A stretch of 64,000 nucleotides of DNA from Brevibacterium marinum (GCF_011927955.1 NZ_JAATJN010000001.1:1984001-2048000); one strand, 5' to 3'. Positions 44,182 through 53,614 are shown, numbered from the stretch's first letter. Program-made: numbers and translations. The notes: a model not told the origin generated them from the letters alone.

Positions 44182-44514
44182 TCAGGAACGCGGCCCGTTG
44201 TCGCCCTCGGGTCGTTCATCTCCGGACGCGTTGCCTTCGTGCCGTTCATCTCCGGTCGCGTCGCCCTCGGGTCGTTCGTCTTCGGACGCGTCGTCCTGCG
44301 ACTGCCCATCGGTGCCGATGGCGCGGTCGGCGGCGTCACGTGCCTTCTGGATCTTCTCGCTGTGTTTGCCGTTGGTCAGCGACTCGGCCACTCCAGCGGC
44401 TTTGTCGAGGATCGAATCGCTGGCCTTCTCCGCTTTCTCAGAGTTGAGTTTCTCGCGGACCTTCGGATCATTGGCCAGGTTCTTGGCTTTGTTGACGAAT
44501 TTGTCGAATGACAT
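44182..44514 (-). CDS. antitoxin-like protein (MT0933/Rv0909 family)
   Basis: 110 residues. The first ~70 residues (MSFDKFVNKAKNLANDPKV, KAEKASDSILDKAAGVAES and GKHSEKIQKARDAADRAIG) match the MT0933 antitoxin family, highly charged helical proteins. The tail is three 10-residue repeats (A-S/T-x-DER-P/H-EGD/N). No toxin gene lies adjacent, so the antitoxin role is doubtful here; many members are stand-alone. ATG at 44514 has GAGAAGGG. Confidence 0.8.
   Translation of the reverse strand: MSFDKFVNKAKNLANDPKVREKLNSEKAEKASDSILDKAAGVAESLTNGKHSEKIQKARDAADRAIGTDGQSQDDASEDERPEGDATGDERHEGNASGDERPEGDNGPRS
44200..44289 (-). repeat. three 30-bp in-frame tandem units
   Basis: Three 30-bp units encode ASEDERPEGD, ATGDERHEGN and ASGDERPEGD at the C-terminus of the antitoxin-like protein. 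Confidence 0.85.
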
Positions 44515-44580
44515 GATGCGGCCCTTCTCAGCAGATGGTCGTGTCACCGCAGACACTAGTCGCTCTGGCTGTGCTCCGCC

Positions 44581-45840
44581 TCAACGTGATGGCGCACCTG
44601 ACCGCGGAGCAGCGTCGATGCGCAGCACGGATTCGAGGAGGACCTCGATCCCGGGCAGGATGTCGTCGAGCTCGGTGAATTCCTCGGGGCAGTGGCTGCG
44701 ACCGTCGTGTGAGGGGACGAAGATCATGCCGACCTGGGTCTCGGCGGCGATGATTCCGGCATCGTGACCGGCACCGGAGAACATTGTGGCGCGTGTTTGT
44801 CCGAGGTCATCGGCCACCTCGGCGATGGTCGAGGTGATGGGTTCGTGCAGGGGCACGGGGGCGTCATCCGTCGTCCACTCCATCTCAACCCGGACACCGC
44901 GCTTGGCGCCTTGGTCGTCGGCGGCGTCGGTGAGCCTCCGCTGCGCTTCGTTCAGCCACGAACCGTCGGGACCGCGGAACTCGCCTTCGACGCTCGCATT
45001 GGCCGACACGACGTTGACGGCCTCCGGGGTGAACTGGATATGCCCGCTCGTGCCCCGGGTGTTGGTGCCGGATTCGGCGATGGATTCGACAGCCAGCACG
45101 GTGCCTGCCGCGGCACATCCGGCGTCGGCGCGCACGTCCATCGGAGTCGTCCCCGCATGGTCCTGTCGGCCGGTGAAGAGGGCTTTGAAGTGGTTGATTC
45201 CGGTGATCGTCTCGACGACGCCGATCTGCTTGCCCATCCGTTCGAGCTCGGGACCCTGTTCGATGTGAAGTTCGAGGAAGGCGGTGACCTTCGAGAAGTC
45301 ATAGCGTGCGTCGAGGAAGGCCTCGGGGTCGATGCCCGAATCGGGCAGAGTCTCGGCGAGGCTGCGTCCGGCGAGGTCCGTGGTGGCCAGGGTGGTGCGG
45401 TCGACGATTCCGGTCATCGCCCGCGACCCGACGCAGAAGAAGCCGAAGTCATTGGGCTCCTCGTTGAAGAAGACCACGATCACGAGGTCGTGGTCGAGTC
45501 CCACATTGTTCTCCTGCAGCAGTCGTACGACCTCTATGGCGCCCAGAACGCCGGTGATCCCGTCGAAGCGACCGCCGCCGTCGACGGTGTCTGTATGGGA
45601 GCCGAGCATGATCTCCCGCCCTCCGACGCGACCGGGAAGCACCCCGATGACATTGCCGGCACCGTCGACTCGGGTCGCCAGTCCGGCCTGCTTCATCAGC
45701 CTGCGGGCGTAGTCGCGGCCGGCGATGTCGACCTCGCTCAGGGCTCGCCTCGTCCACCCGGGCCGGTCCGAGTCGACGAGGGTGGAGAGTTCGGTGAGCT
45801 CTGCGTGGAAGCGTTCGCCGACAGGGGTGATCGTGCTCAT
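44581..45840 (-). CDS. M20 family N-carbamoyl amino acid/allantoate amidohydrolase
   Basis: 419 residues of the hydantoinase/carbamoylase M20 amidase family. Binuclear-metal ligands: LGSHTDTVDGGGRFDGITGVLG, VFFNEEPNDFG, ELHIEQGPELE and the C-terminal SGAGHDAG. GRQDHAGTTPMDVRADAG is the dimer/lid motif. It would hydrolyse ureido or carbamoyl acids (allantoate, N-carbamoyl-L-amino acids), releasing ammonia. The ATG at 45840 has AAAGG upstream. Confidence 0.93.
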   Translation of the reverse strand: MSTITPVGERFHAELTELSTLVDSDRPGWTRRALSEVDIAGRDYARRLMKQAGLATRVDGAGNVIGVLPGRVGGREIMLGSHTDTVDGGGRFDGITGVLGAIEVVRLLQENNVGLDHDLVIVVFFNEEPNDFGFFCVGSRAMTGIVDRTTLATTDLAGRSLAETLPDSGIDPEAFLDARYDFSKVTAFLELHIEQGPELERMGKQIGVVETITGINHFKALFTGRQDHAGTTPMDVRADAGCAAAGTVLAVESIAESGTNTRGTSGHIQFTPEAVNVVSANASVEGEFRGPDGSWLNEAQRRLTDAADDQGAKRGVRVEMEWTTDDAPVPLHEPITSTIAEVADDLGQTRATMFSGAGHDAGIIAAETQVGMIFVPSHDGRSHCPEEFTELDDILPGIEVLLESVLRIDAAPRSGAPSR

Positions 45841-45886
45841 CGTCGAGCCTTTCTGCCGATGCTCCTCGTCGGTGGCCGAGGTACGT

Positions 45887-47191
45887 TCATCGGCGGTGTG
45901 CGGATGGTGATGCGCGTCCAGCGTATCGTCCGGAGAGACGACGGTGCCTGCGGTTCCGGATGCTGAGCACCGTCGCCGCCAGGGCGGCCGCGATGAGGGA
46001 GGCGCTGAGGATCGCGACCTTCGCATGGTCGTGTGCGGGGGAGCCGGGGGCGAAGCTGAGCTCGGCGACGAGGAGCGAGACCGTGAAGCCGATTCCCGCG
46101 AGCAGGCCGATGCCCGTCAGATCCCACCACTTGAGGCTCGGGTCCAGCCCGGCAGAGGTGAACCTTCCGACCAGCCAGGTCGAGGCGAGGATGCCGAGCG
46201 GTTTGCCGAGCACCAGGCCGGCCATGATCGCAAAGGTCAGAGGTTGGGCGAATGCCGTAGCCAGGCCGTCGAGCCCGCCCACGGCGACTCCTGCGGCGAA
46301 GAAGGCGAACACGGGCACGGCGAATCCCGCTGACAGGGGCCGGAGGCGGTGCTCGAGCACCTCGGCGAGGTTGGGGCGATCGTGGCCGTCGTGGTCATCG
46401 GTGGGAGCGGTTCGTTCTCGCCCGGTCACCGCGGGGATCGTGAATCCGAGCAGGACCCCGGCGATCGTCGCATGGACACCGGAGGAGTGCATGAGCGCCC
46501 AGGCGATCAGACCGAGGGGCAGGAGGATCACCCATGTCGACCAGGCGCGCTCGACGAAGAAGGCTCTGAACCTGCCGGCGATCACCCCGTAGACGACGAT
46601 GACGGCGAATGCCCCCAGGAGCGGAGCGAAGTTGATGCGTTCGGTGTAGAAGACAGCGATGATGCCGATCGCCACGAGATCGTCGACAGCGGCGAGTGTC
46701 AGGAGGAAGATGCGCAGAGCCTTGGGCAGGTGGGAGCCGACGATTGCGAGGATCGCGACGGCGAATGCGATGTCGGTCGCTGTGGGGATGGCCCAGCCGC
46801 GCAGCATCTCCGGGTGGGAGACGAGGAGGGCCGTGAAGATCAGGGCCGGGACGATGACACCGCCGATGGCCGCAGTGATCGGGACGATCGCGGTGCGGAA
46901 GCTGCGCAGATCGCCATGCGTGAATTCGGTCTTCAGCTCCACCCCGACGAGGAAGAAGAAGATCGCGAGCAGACCGTCGGCGGCCCACGTCCCCACGCTC
47001 AGCTCCAGGTGCCAGGGCGCAAAGCCGAACTCGACGTCCCTGAGCGCGAAATAGGAATGTGCGAAGCCGGAGTTGGCCCAGACGAGTGCGGCGAGGGCGG
47101 CGATGACGAGGAGCCCGCCGCCGACTGTGTCCTTGCGCAGAGCTGCGTACAGGTGAGATCCGGGTGTGCTGGTCAGAGAAGTCGAAGTCAC
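45887..47191 (-). CDS. nhaA: Na+/H+ antiporter NhaA
   Basis: 434 residues with about 12 membrane helices. The transport-site aspartates are in TLAAVDDLVAIGIIAVFYT, and other family segments are LAIFFFLVGVELKTEF and WAIPTATDIAFAVAILAIVG. It exchanges Na+ for H+ to handle salt and alkali. GTG at 47191 (VTSTSLTSTPG) is used as the start; the ribosome site is weak. A charged His/Asp loop (TDDHDGHDRP) in the middle may sense pH. Confidence 0.95.
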   Translation of the reverse strand: MTSTSLTSTPGSHLYAALRKDTVGGGLLVIAALAALVWANSGFAHSYFALRDVEFGFAPWHLELSVGTWAADGLLAIFFFLVGVELKTEFTHGDLRSFRTAIVPITAAIGGVIVPALIFTALLVSHPEMLRGWAIPTATDIAFAVAILAIVGSHLPKALRIFLLTLAAVDDLVAIGIIAVFYTERINFAPLLGAFAVIVVYGVIAGRFRAFFVERAWSTWVILLPLGLIAWALMHSSGVHATIAGVLLGFTIPAVTGRERTAPTDDHDGHDRPNLAEVLEHRLRPLSAGFAVPVFAFFAAGVAVGGLDGLATAFAQPLTFAIMAGLVLGKPLGILASTWLVGRFTSAGLDPSLKWWDLTGIGLLAGIGFTVSLLVAELSFAPGSPAHDHAKVAILSASLIAAALAATVLSIRNRRHRRLSGRYAGRASPSAHRR

Positions 47192-47304
47192 GATGGAACC
47201 GTTTCGTTGTCGGAGGATGTGCTTCTCCGGCCCGAAATGCGTGTGTGATCTCCCTGTCAGGTCAGTGATCGTGCGCCGAGGCGGCTGTGATCGAGCGTGT
47301 CTGC

Positions 47305-47454
47305 TCAGGGTGGGGACCGGAGTGGATCTCCGGCGGGAAAGGGGGCCGTGCCCGACAGCATCATGCCCCACGAGGTGATGTAGCCGTTCGTGCCCGGATG
47401 CCCGAGGACCCACACCTTCGGTGTGAATACGTCATCGGGTTTCGTGGGAATCAT
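47305..47454 (-). CDS. possible 49-residue small protein
   Basis: ATG at 47454 opens a frame reading MIPTKPDDVFTPKVWVLGHP, then TNGYITSWGMML, and stops at 47305. Codon use is typical of genes here, but no ribosome site is visible and no family is known. It may be a small gene or a gene fragment in the nhaA upstream region. Confidence 0.3.
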   Translation of the reverse strand: MIPTKPDDVFTPKVWVLGHPGTNGYITSWGMMLSGTAPFPAGDPLRSPP

Positions 47455-47530
47455 CGCCGTCAGTCTACCGTCTCATTTCGGTTCGGCCCAGCTCGGCGTG
47501 CCCGGATCGGGCCACTCCGGCTTGGGCGGT

Positions 47531-48259
47531 TCAGTTCGGCGTGACTCCGGTGCCGTGGAGGTCGATGGCCAGACCTGTGTCCGTGGCGTCGATGTTCGTG
47601 AGCTCGAGGCCCGCAGGCAGGAAGTCGAGGTCGATGACGATGTCGGAGAGCGACGAGGTCAGAAACGAGGGGAGCGAATCCACGGAGACCTCGCCGGATC
47701 CGAGCCTGATCGTCGTGGCGTCGACCACGACCCGTCGTGAGTCCGCCTTCGGTTCGATGCCGATGAGCAGGTCCTGGCCGAGCAGGGAGCCCTTGAGGAA
47801 CAGCTCGCCGTCGATCGTGGTGAACGACATGCCCTCGGGCAGGGAGGCGTGTTCGGATGCGAGGGAATCGACCGTCGACAGCGGAATGACAGCGCTCGCC
47901 TCGACCGTGCCGATCGGCCGTGAGGTGTCCACAGGGGCGTCGAAGAGCTTGACGTCGACGTCGGTGAAGTCCACGTTCTCGTACCGTGCCCGATCGGCGG
48001 TGACGTGGACCGTGTCGAGCTCCCCTCCGGCCATCTGCGTGAGCACGGGGAACCCCTCGATGTCGACGTCGGCGTCACCGTAGGGTTCGAGGCTCTGTGC
48101 GATCTTCTGCTCGGTGGTGAAGTCGACGATCCTGTCGGCCGCGATGGCGCCGATGACCAGGGTGAGGACGATGATGATCGACGAGACCGCGAATTTCGTG
48201 GGCAGCGATCTCCGTCGAGGCGGTTCGTGCGGATGCTCAAGGGTTCTGGCCGTCGTCAT
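47531..48259 (-). CDS. DUF2993/LmeA-like secreted protein
   Basis: 242 residues. One N-terminal membrane anchor (FAVSSIIIVLTLVIGAIAAD) and then an extracytoplasmic DUF2993 domain: VDIEGFPVLTQMAGGELDTV, then VDVKLF and LTNIDATDTGLAIDLHGTGV. In mycobacteria LmeA acts in lipomannan elongation in the periplasm; here the same type of lipid or glycan-binding role is only inferred. ATG 48259 is used. Confidence 0.85.
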   Translation of the reverse strand: MTTARTLEHPHEPPRRRSLPTKFAVSSIIIVLTLVIGAIAADRIVDFTTEQKIAQSLEPYGDADVDIEGFPVLTQMAGGELDTVHVTADRARYENVDFTDVDVKLFDAPVDTSRPIGTVEASAVIPLSTVDSLASEHASLPEGMSFTTIDGELFLKGSLLGQDLLIGIEPKADSRRVVVDATTIRLGSGEVSVDSLPSFLTSSLSDIVIDLDFLPAGLELTNIDATDTGLAIDLHGTGVTPN

Positions 48260-48308
48260 GGACACCAGTCTCTCGCATCGCTGGCGCCTGCTTTGCGCCG
48301 CCCCTCTC

Positions 48309-49067
48309 TCACGGGGCCGAACCGAGGATGATGACGTCGAGGGTGCGGGGGCCGTGGACGCCCTCGACGCGTTTGAGCTCGATGTCGCTCGTCGCCGATG
48401 GCCCGGAGATGAACGTCAGCGCCGCACTCGGCGTCAGGCGTGCGATGCCCTCGGGAACGATGTCGACGACATCTTCGACGCGCACGACGCACACGTGGTG
48501 GTCGGGCACGAGTGTGATCGCCCGCCGGCCGCACTCCGGGGACCCGTCGAGGACGATGGTCCCCGTCTGCGCGATCGCCACCGCCGAGGCGGTCACCACC
48601 GCCGCCTGTGTGTCGAGTTCGGGGACGCTCAGTTCCTGACCGGGTGCGTCGACCGAGACGTCACCGGTGAAGGCGTTCAGCCAGGAGTCGTCGAGCCCAC
48701 GGGGAACGACGATCTTCGACCCCGATTCGAGGAGTCCGGCGATGGTCTCCGCCGGGTCGCCGCTGACGCGGTGGACATTGGCCTTGTAGTCCTCGAGGCG
48801 GTCGATGAGCACTTCGATGAGGTCCTCGCCCTCATGCGTGCCCGTGCGCAGATAGTCCGCGCTCTGATCGACGGTGCCCCCGCCTGCCGCGGGAGCCCCC
48901 GGCTGCGCATGCGGCGCTTCAGCGGGCGCACCGGCCGCGGGCGGACCGGCTGCGGGTGCACCGGCGGGGACGGTTCCCGAAACGGATGAGACGTATTCAC
49001 CCCCGCCTCGGCGCCCGAGGGCCTGGTTGATGCGTCCGAGGATCTCTTCGCGTGCGGTGTCGGTCAT
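48309..49067 (-). CDS. lutC: lactate utilization protein C (LUD domain)
   Basis: 252 residues. The N-terminal ~60 are Ala/Gly/Pro-rich, then the LUD domain: SGSKIVVPRGLDDSW, VDAPGQELSVPELDTQAAVVTASAVAIAQTGTIVLDGSPECGRRAITLVPDHHVCVV and GPSATSDIELKRVEGVHGPR. Subunit of the LutABC L-lactate oxidation complex. The ATG overlaps the lutB stop. Confidence 0.94.
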   Translation of the reverse strand: MTDTAREEILGRINQALGRRGGGEYVSSVSGTVPAGAPAAGPPAAGAPAEAPHAQPGAPAAGGGTVDQSADYLRTGTHEGEDLIEVLIDRLEDYKANVHRVSGDPAETIAGLLESGSKIVVPRGLDDSWLNAFTGDVSVDAPGQELSVPELDTQAAVVTASAVAIAQTGTIVLDGSPECGRRAITLVPDHHVCVVRVEDVVDIVPEGIARLTPSAALTFISGPSATSDIELKRVEGVHGPRTLDVIILGSAP

Positions 49068-50593
49068 GATTCGTCGTCCTCTTCCTCTGCGCGGGCCTCG
49101 TCCTCGGCCCACAGCTGCCTGAAGCTCTTCTCCGGCAGCGCGGGGATGTCCCGGCTCGAGGTCCAGGCTCCGGCGATGCCGGGCAGGGAATTGATCTGCT
49201 CGCCGCCGGTGACCGCGTGGGCGATGGGCAGACCGGATTCGGCCGTCGCCATCCTCTTGCCCTCGCTCATCATCCACGAAGCTCCCGTGAGGGCGGTGTC
49301 GAGCTGTGAGGAGACGGGGGAGTGGTTGGCCTCGGCATCCTCATTGCGCAGATGAACGAGGATGCTGGGGATGTCGATCTTGACCGGGCACACGTCATAG
49401 CAGGCTCCGCACAGACTCGAGGCGTAGGGCAGGGAACCGTTCTCCTCGGCCTCGACGCCGGTCATCAGGGGTGAGAGGATCGCACCGATCGGGCCCGGGT
49501 ACGTCGAACCGTAGGCATGGCCGCCGGTGCGTTCGTAGACGGGGCAGACGTTCATGCAGGCCGAGCAGCGGATGCAGTTCAGAGCAGTGCGCCCGTGCTC
49601 GTCGGCCAGAGCGCGTGTGCGTCCGTTGTCGAGGAGGACGAGGTGGACGTTCTGGGGTCCGTCACCGGGTGTGCTGCCGGTCCAGAACGAGGTGTAGGGG
49701 TTCATCCGCTCGCCGGTCGAGGAGCGCGGCAGCAGCTGCAGGAACACCTCGAGGTCGTCGAAGCTGGGCAGCAGCTTCTCGATGCCCATCACCGTGATCA
49801 GCGTCTCCGGCAGGGTCAGGCACATGCGGCCGTTGCCCTCGGATTCGACGACCCCGAGCGAACCGGTGTCAGCGATGCCGAAGTTCGCTCCCGAGACCGC
49901 GACCTTCGTGGTCAGGAACTTGTGGCGCAGGTGCCTTCGGGCCGCCTCGGCGAGCTCCGTGGGATCATTCGTGAGGTCTCCGGCGTCAGGCATCTTCTCC
50001 TCGAAGATGTCTCGGATCTCGTCGCGATTGCGATGGATGGCGGGGACGAGGATGTGGCTGGGCTTGTCGTCGCCGAGCTGGACGATGAGTTCGGCCAGAT
50101 CCGTTTCGAAGGCGTCGATGCCCTGGGTCTCGAGATGCTCGTTGAGCCCGATCTCCTGGGTCGCCATCGACTTGACCTTGATCACCTCGCGGCGCCCGGA
50201 GTCGAGCACGGGTGCGTTGGCCTCGGCGAGTTCGGTGACGATGGCGTTGGCCTCGTCGGCGTCACGGGCCCAATGGATGACGCCTCCGGCAGCGGTGAAG
50301 TTCGCCTCGAACTCGGCCAGGTATTCGGGCAGGTTCTCCATCACATGGTTCTTGGCCCGAGAGCCTGCTTCCCGCAGTTCCTCCCAGTCATCGAGTTCCG
50401 CGACGACATCCGCTCGCTTCTCTCGGATGGTCGAGGTGGCATGTCCGATGTTGTTGCGCAGCTGCTGGTTCGACAGATGCTGATGCGAGACCTCGGCAAA
50501 GGACTCGTCTTCGACGATGTTGCCCTGCCCGCCGGGAATCGTGGGACGGTCCCGGCGTGTGGACGGCAGCAGCGGCATTCCCAGAAAAGTCAT
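49064..50593 (-). CDS. lutB: lactate utilization iron-sulfur protein LutB
   Basis: 509 residues. A LUD domain (GRMCLTLPETLITVMGIEKLLPS; GANFGIADTGSLGVVESEGN) is followed by a two-cluster ferredoxin region: CIRCSACMNVCPVYE and CGACYDVCPVKIDIP. It transfers electrons in the LutABC lactate complex. The ATG overlaps the lutA stop. Confidence 0.96.
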   Translation of the reverse strand: MTFLGMPLLPSTRRDRPTIPGGQGNIVEDESFAEVSHQHLSNQQLRNNIGHATSTIREKRADVVAELDDWEELREAGSRAKNHVMENLPEYLAEFEANFTAAGGVIHWARDADEANAIVTELAEANAPVLDSGRREVIKVKSMATQEIGLNEHLETQGIDAFETDLAELIVQLGDDKPSHILVPAIHRNRDEIRDIFEEKMPDAGDLTNDPTELAEAARRHLRHKFLTTKVAVSGANFGIADTGSLGVVESEGNGRMCLTLPETLITVMGIEKLLPSFDDLEVFLQLLPRSSTGERMNPYTSFWTGSTPGDGPQNVHLVLLDNGRTRALADEHGRTALNCIRCSACMNVCPVYERTGGHAYGSTYPGPIGAILSPLMTGVEAEENGSLPYASSLCGACYDVCPVKIDIPSILVHLRNEDAEANHSPVSSQLDTALTGASWMMSEGKRMATAESGLPIAHAVTGGEQINSLPGIAGAWTSSRDIPALPEKSFRQLWAEDEARAEEEDDES

Positions 50594-51585
50594 CGCAGAC
50601 TCCCTCCGCTCACGGTTGCTCCTTCGCTCTGGACCCGCAGAGGGTCCTCCTTCGTCGAGGCGAGGATGCGGGCCAGATGGACCGCCGACTGTCCGACCCT
50701 GAAGCCGGACTGGATCCGACTCGGCTCGGCGGGGCTCGTCCCCTTCTCACCCGGTGTCAGGTGGTCGTCATCGTCGGCTCCGACGACTGCTGTCAGATGG
50801 TCGACATTGTCGTCGCCGACGTCGGTCGAACTCGTCTGCCTCACATGCACCGCGGTGACGTCCGGGGTGCCCTCAAAGCTGCCGGTCCTTTGGAACCGTG
50901 ACAATCCGCCGCCCATGTGGAGCAGGCAGGAGGCGTCTCCGCCGGTGCACACCTCGGCGCCGGTCGAGTGGACGGTCCGAATCTTGTCGGCGAGCATCGC
51001 CGATGAGACCTCGGGGTTCTTCACGGAGAAGGTGCCGCCGAATCCGCAGCAGGCGTCGGCGAGGGGCAGGTCGACGTAGTCGATCCCCTCGACGGACCGC
51101 AGCAGATCGCTCTGGCGATCGCCGAGGCGCAGCAGGCGCATGCCGTGGCAGGACGGGTGGTAGGTCACTCTGTGGGGGAAGTACGAGCCGAGGTCGGCTG
51201 CCGCGTCGGTGATGCCGAGGACGTCGGTGAGCAGCTGGGAGAGTTCGTAGGTCTGGCCGGCGATGTCGGCGGCCTCGGCGGCCAGGGCGTCGTTGCCCAT
51301 CCGTCTGGCGACCATGGGCTGCTGATGCCCGAGCGAGGCCACACACGATGCCGCGGGTGCGACGGCGACGTCCCAATCGGTGTCGGAGAACGCGCGGGCG
51401 TGGGCGGCGATCACCGGTTCCGCCTGCGCGAATTTGCCCGAGTTGATGTGCATCTGACCGCAGCAGGTCTGACCGCTGGGGAAGACGATCTCATGGCCCA
51501 GCCTGCGCAGGATGGTCACGGTCGCCTGCGCAACCTCCGGGTACATGGCATCGACGATGCACGTGGCGAACAGTGCAATCTTCAT
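50590..51585 (-). CDS. lutA: lactate utilization Fe-S oxidoreductase LutA
   Basis: 331 residues of the CCG-domain family. Two cysteine-rich domains are seen: TCCGQMHINSG and C-x-CCGFGGTFSVKNPE with later CTGGDASCLLHMGG. Near the C-terminus, about 55 residues (TPDVTAVHVRQTSS to EPSRIQSG) interrupt the usual join to FRVGQSAVHLARIL; they are low-complexity and acidic. ATG at 51585 has GGAGG. First gene of the lut operon. Confidence 0.94.
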   Translation of the reverse strand: MKIALFATCIVDAMYPEVAQATVTILRRLGHEIVFPSGQTCCGQMHINSGKFAQAEPVIAAHARAFSDTDWDVAVAPAASCVASLGHQQPMVARRMGNDALAAEAADIAGQTYELSQLLTDVLGITDAAADLGSYFPHRVTYHPSCHGMRLLRLGDRQSDLLRSVEGIDYVDLPLADACCGFGGTFSVKNPEVSSAMLADKIRTVHSTGAEVCTGGDASCLLHMGGGLSRFQRTGSFEGTPDVTAVHVRQTSSTDVGDDNVDHLTAVVGADDDDHLTPGEKGTSPAEPSRIQSGFRVGQSAVHLARILASTKEDPLRVQSEGATVSGGSLR

Positions 51586-51690
51586 CTGACCTCCAAGCCG
51601 ATTTGCCTGCAGTGCCAAGAATCGGATCCGGGGCACGATCCCCGCGTGGAGACCGGTCGAACGCGACGGAAGTGGTTCTTGTCACAAGTG

Positions 51691-51701
51691 TGGTCAGACC
51701 T
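51691..51701. promoter_or_regulatory. LutR/LldR-type operator
   Basis: TGGTCAGACCT contains GGTC-A-GACC and fits the TNGTNNNACNA lactate-regulator consensus at all positions but the last. It is between lutA and gntR, so divergent control by the adjacent regulator is inferred. Confidence 0.65.
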
Positions 51702-51806
51702 TAACATAGGGGGATGTTCCCGCAAAGACCTCGCCGCCTGTGGCTGTGACGATCGGGCCGAAACCGGGCGTCGTGCCGAAACTTCGGGTCCGAGGAGGCA
51801 ATTACG

Positions 51807-52682
51807 ATGAATAAGGCTTATGAATTGGTCCTCGCCGGAATCGAGCGATCGTTCCTCGACGGCAGCCTCACCCTCGGCGATCGGCTGCCGGGGGAGCGGG
51901 CCCTGGCCGAGCGCTTCGACGTCTCCCGCTCGAGCGTGCGTGAGGCCATTCGCATCCTCGACGCCGTGGGCCTCATCCGTGCGGGAGTCGGATCGGGTCC
52001 CGACGCCGGCTCCGTCATCGTCTCCGAGCCCGCTGCAGGTCTGTCTCGTGCGCTGAAGCTGCACGTCTCCGCACGCCACATCGCCCCCGCAGACGTGCTC
52101 ACCACGCGCGTCGTCCTCGAATCCGATGCCGTCGCCACCGCCGCCGAGGCGCAGCTGCGTGATCATGCCACCGCCCCGTCCGGTGTCGGGTCGTCCGGTG
52201 TCGCCCGGTCCGGTGCCGGACCGGGCGGCGTCCACCTCGAGCGGGCAGGCGAGCTGCTGAAGGAGATGTGCGACGCCGACATCTCCAAGGAGGCCTTCCA
52301 CAGCCTCGATGCGCGATTCCACCGCGAGCTCTGTGCCGCGGCCGGCAACCCGGTCACCGACATCATCCTCGCCTCGCTGTCCAGCAGCATCCTCGACTAT
52401 GTGTCAGCGGCGGCGGAGACGACCGGGGACTGGCCGAGTGTGCGCAGCGAGCTCACACGACAGCACGCCGGACTCCTCGAAGCCGTCCTTGCCGGGGACT
52501 CCGAGCGCGCGCGGCGCGGATGTGCCGCGCACATCCGCTGGTTCGCCGCGACCACGGGCATCGTCACAGCGGACATCAGCGCCGACGCCGCGATTGCCGG
52601 CACCGACGCCACGCCGGATGGTGTGACCGCCGGGACCGACGCTGCACCGGATGGTGTCGACGTCGCGGACGCCCGACCATAG
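51807..52682 (+). CDS. FadR/GntR family regulator of the lut operon
   Basis: 291 residues. The GntR helix-turn-helix is GDRLPGERALAERFDVSRSSVREAIRILDAVGLIR, then the FCD domain with RVVLESDAVATAAE and DARFHRELCAAAGN. A Gly/Ser-rich insertion (~20 residues) lies near residue 125 and a 33-bp duplication extends the tail. ATG preceded by GAGGCAATTACG. By position it should sense lactate and control lutABC. Confidence 0.9.
   Translation: MNKAYELVLAGIERSFLDGSLTLGDRLPGERALAERFDVSRSSVREAIRILDAVGLIRAGVGSGPDAGSVIVSEPAAGLSRALKLHVSARHIAPADVLTTRVVLESDAVATAAEAQLRDHATAPSGVGSSGVARSGAGPGGVHLERAGELLKEMCDADISKEAFHSLDARFHRELCAAAGNPVTDIILASLSSSILDYVSAAAETTGDWPSVRSELTRQHAGLLEAVLAGDSERARRGCAAHIRWFAATTGIVTADISADAAIAGTDATPDGVTAGTDAAPDGVDVADARP
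52596..52661 (+). repeat. two 33-bp in-frame units
   Basis: Two 33-bp units at the end of the gntR gene encode AGTDATPDGVT and AGTDAAPDGVD. Confidence 0.75.
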
Positions 52683-52692
52683 GATTGTCCTC

Positions 52693-53613
52693 ATGGACTC
52701 GCAGCGCACACAGAACATCAGGACCGTCTCTGCCCGCCTCAATTCCTTCCACTCGGCTATGTACTTCTCCGAGACGGTGGGCCGGAAATACGCCGAGTAC
52801 GGACTCGAGCCGGGGGTCGAAGGCAATCTCGCGGCACGCTCGGCTCCGATGGGCCGCGTGAACGCGGGAGTCGTCAGCGCCGCCTACTACAACTACTCGC
52901 ATTCCTTCGTCGCCTCCCTGATCCCGAAGCTGTGGGAGACGGTGTCGCCCGAGGACATGATCCGCGCCCGCTTCGAGGCGGTATCGGCCTTCATGTCCGA
53001 ACTCTTCGATGACCGTGAGGACATCGCACTGCTCACCGAGGCCGCCACCGAACTGGCCACGGCCACGGCGCCGGTCCTGGCGAACATGGACTTCTCCGGG
53101 CGACCGCTGGCCGCGGCCACCGCCGACGCCCTGGCCGGCCATGAGCCGAATACGGCCTTCGAGCAGCTGTGGGATGTGGCCACCATCGCCCGGGAGTTCC
53201 GCGGCGACGGTCACGTGTCATCGCTCGTGACGGCCGGAGTCCCCGGCATCGACGCGCTCATGCTCGACGTCGCCACCGGTGCCTCGTTCAAACCGCGCGC
53301 GGCGCAGAAGACCCGCGGATACACCGATGAGGAGTGGAAGGGCGCTCAGTCCCGACTGGCCGCAGCCGGTCTCATCACCGTGGGTGAGGACGACCGTGGA
53401 TTCGATCTGCCTGCCATCACGGACGCGGGCCGAGACCTCAGGGAGCAGGTCGAGCAGCTCACCGACGGCACCGTTGCCGCCGCCTGGTCGGCGCTGGCCG
53501 ATGAGGAGATCGAGGCGCTGGTGTCCCCGAGTCGCACCCTCATCAAAGTACTGGCTCAGTCGGGAGCCTTTCCCGCGTCGGTGTTCGCCCAACCGGCGAA
53601 GAAGACGAGCTGA
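52693..53613 (+). CDS. SCO6745 family protein
   Basis: 306 residues of the SCO6745-type proteins, typical of actinobacteria. Opening FHSAMYFSETVGRKYAEYGLEP, GRVNAGVVSAAYYNYSH and IPKLWETVSPED are the recognisable parts; the C-terminus has a helix-turn-helix-like segment (YTDEEWKGAQSRLAAAGLI and ITDAGRDLREQVEQL). Function unknown. 10 bp downstream of the gntR gene, so likely co-transcribed. Confidence 0.88.
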   Translation: MDSQRTQNIRTVSARLNSFHSAMYFSETVGRKYAEYGLEPGVEGNLAARSAPMGRVNAGVVSAAYYNYSHSFVASLIPKLWETVSPEDMIRARFEAVSAFMSELFDDREDIALLTEAATELATATAPVLANMDFSGRPLAAATADALAGHEPNTAFEQLWDVATIAREFRGDGHVSSLVTAGVPGIDALMLDVATGASFKPRAAQKTRGYTDEEWKGAQSRLAAAGLITVGEDDRGFDLPAITDAGRDLREQVEQLTDGTVAAAWSALADEEIEALVSPSRTLIKVLAQSGAFPASVFAQPAKKTS

Positions 53614-53614
53614 C

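Noticed and set aside
44182..44514. Toxin-antitoxin system
   Set aside because: Antitoxin-like protein only; no small toxin gene with ribosome site lies on either side.
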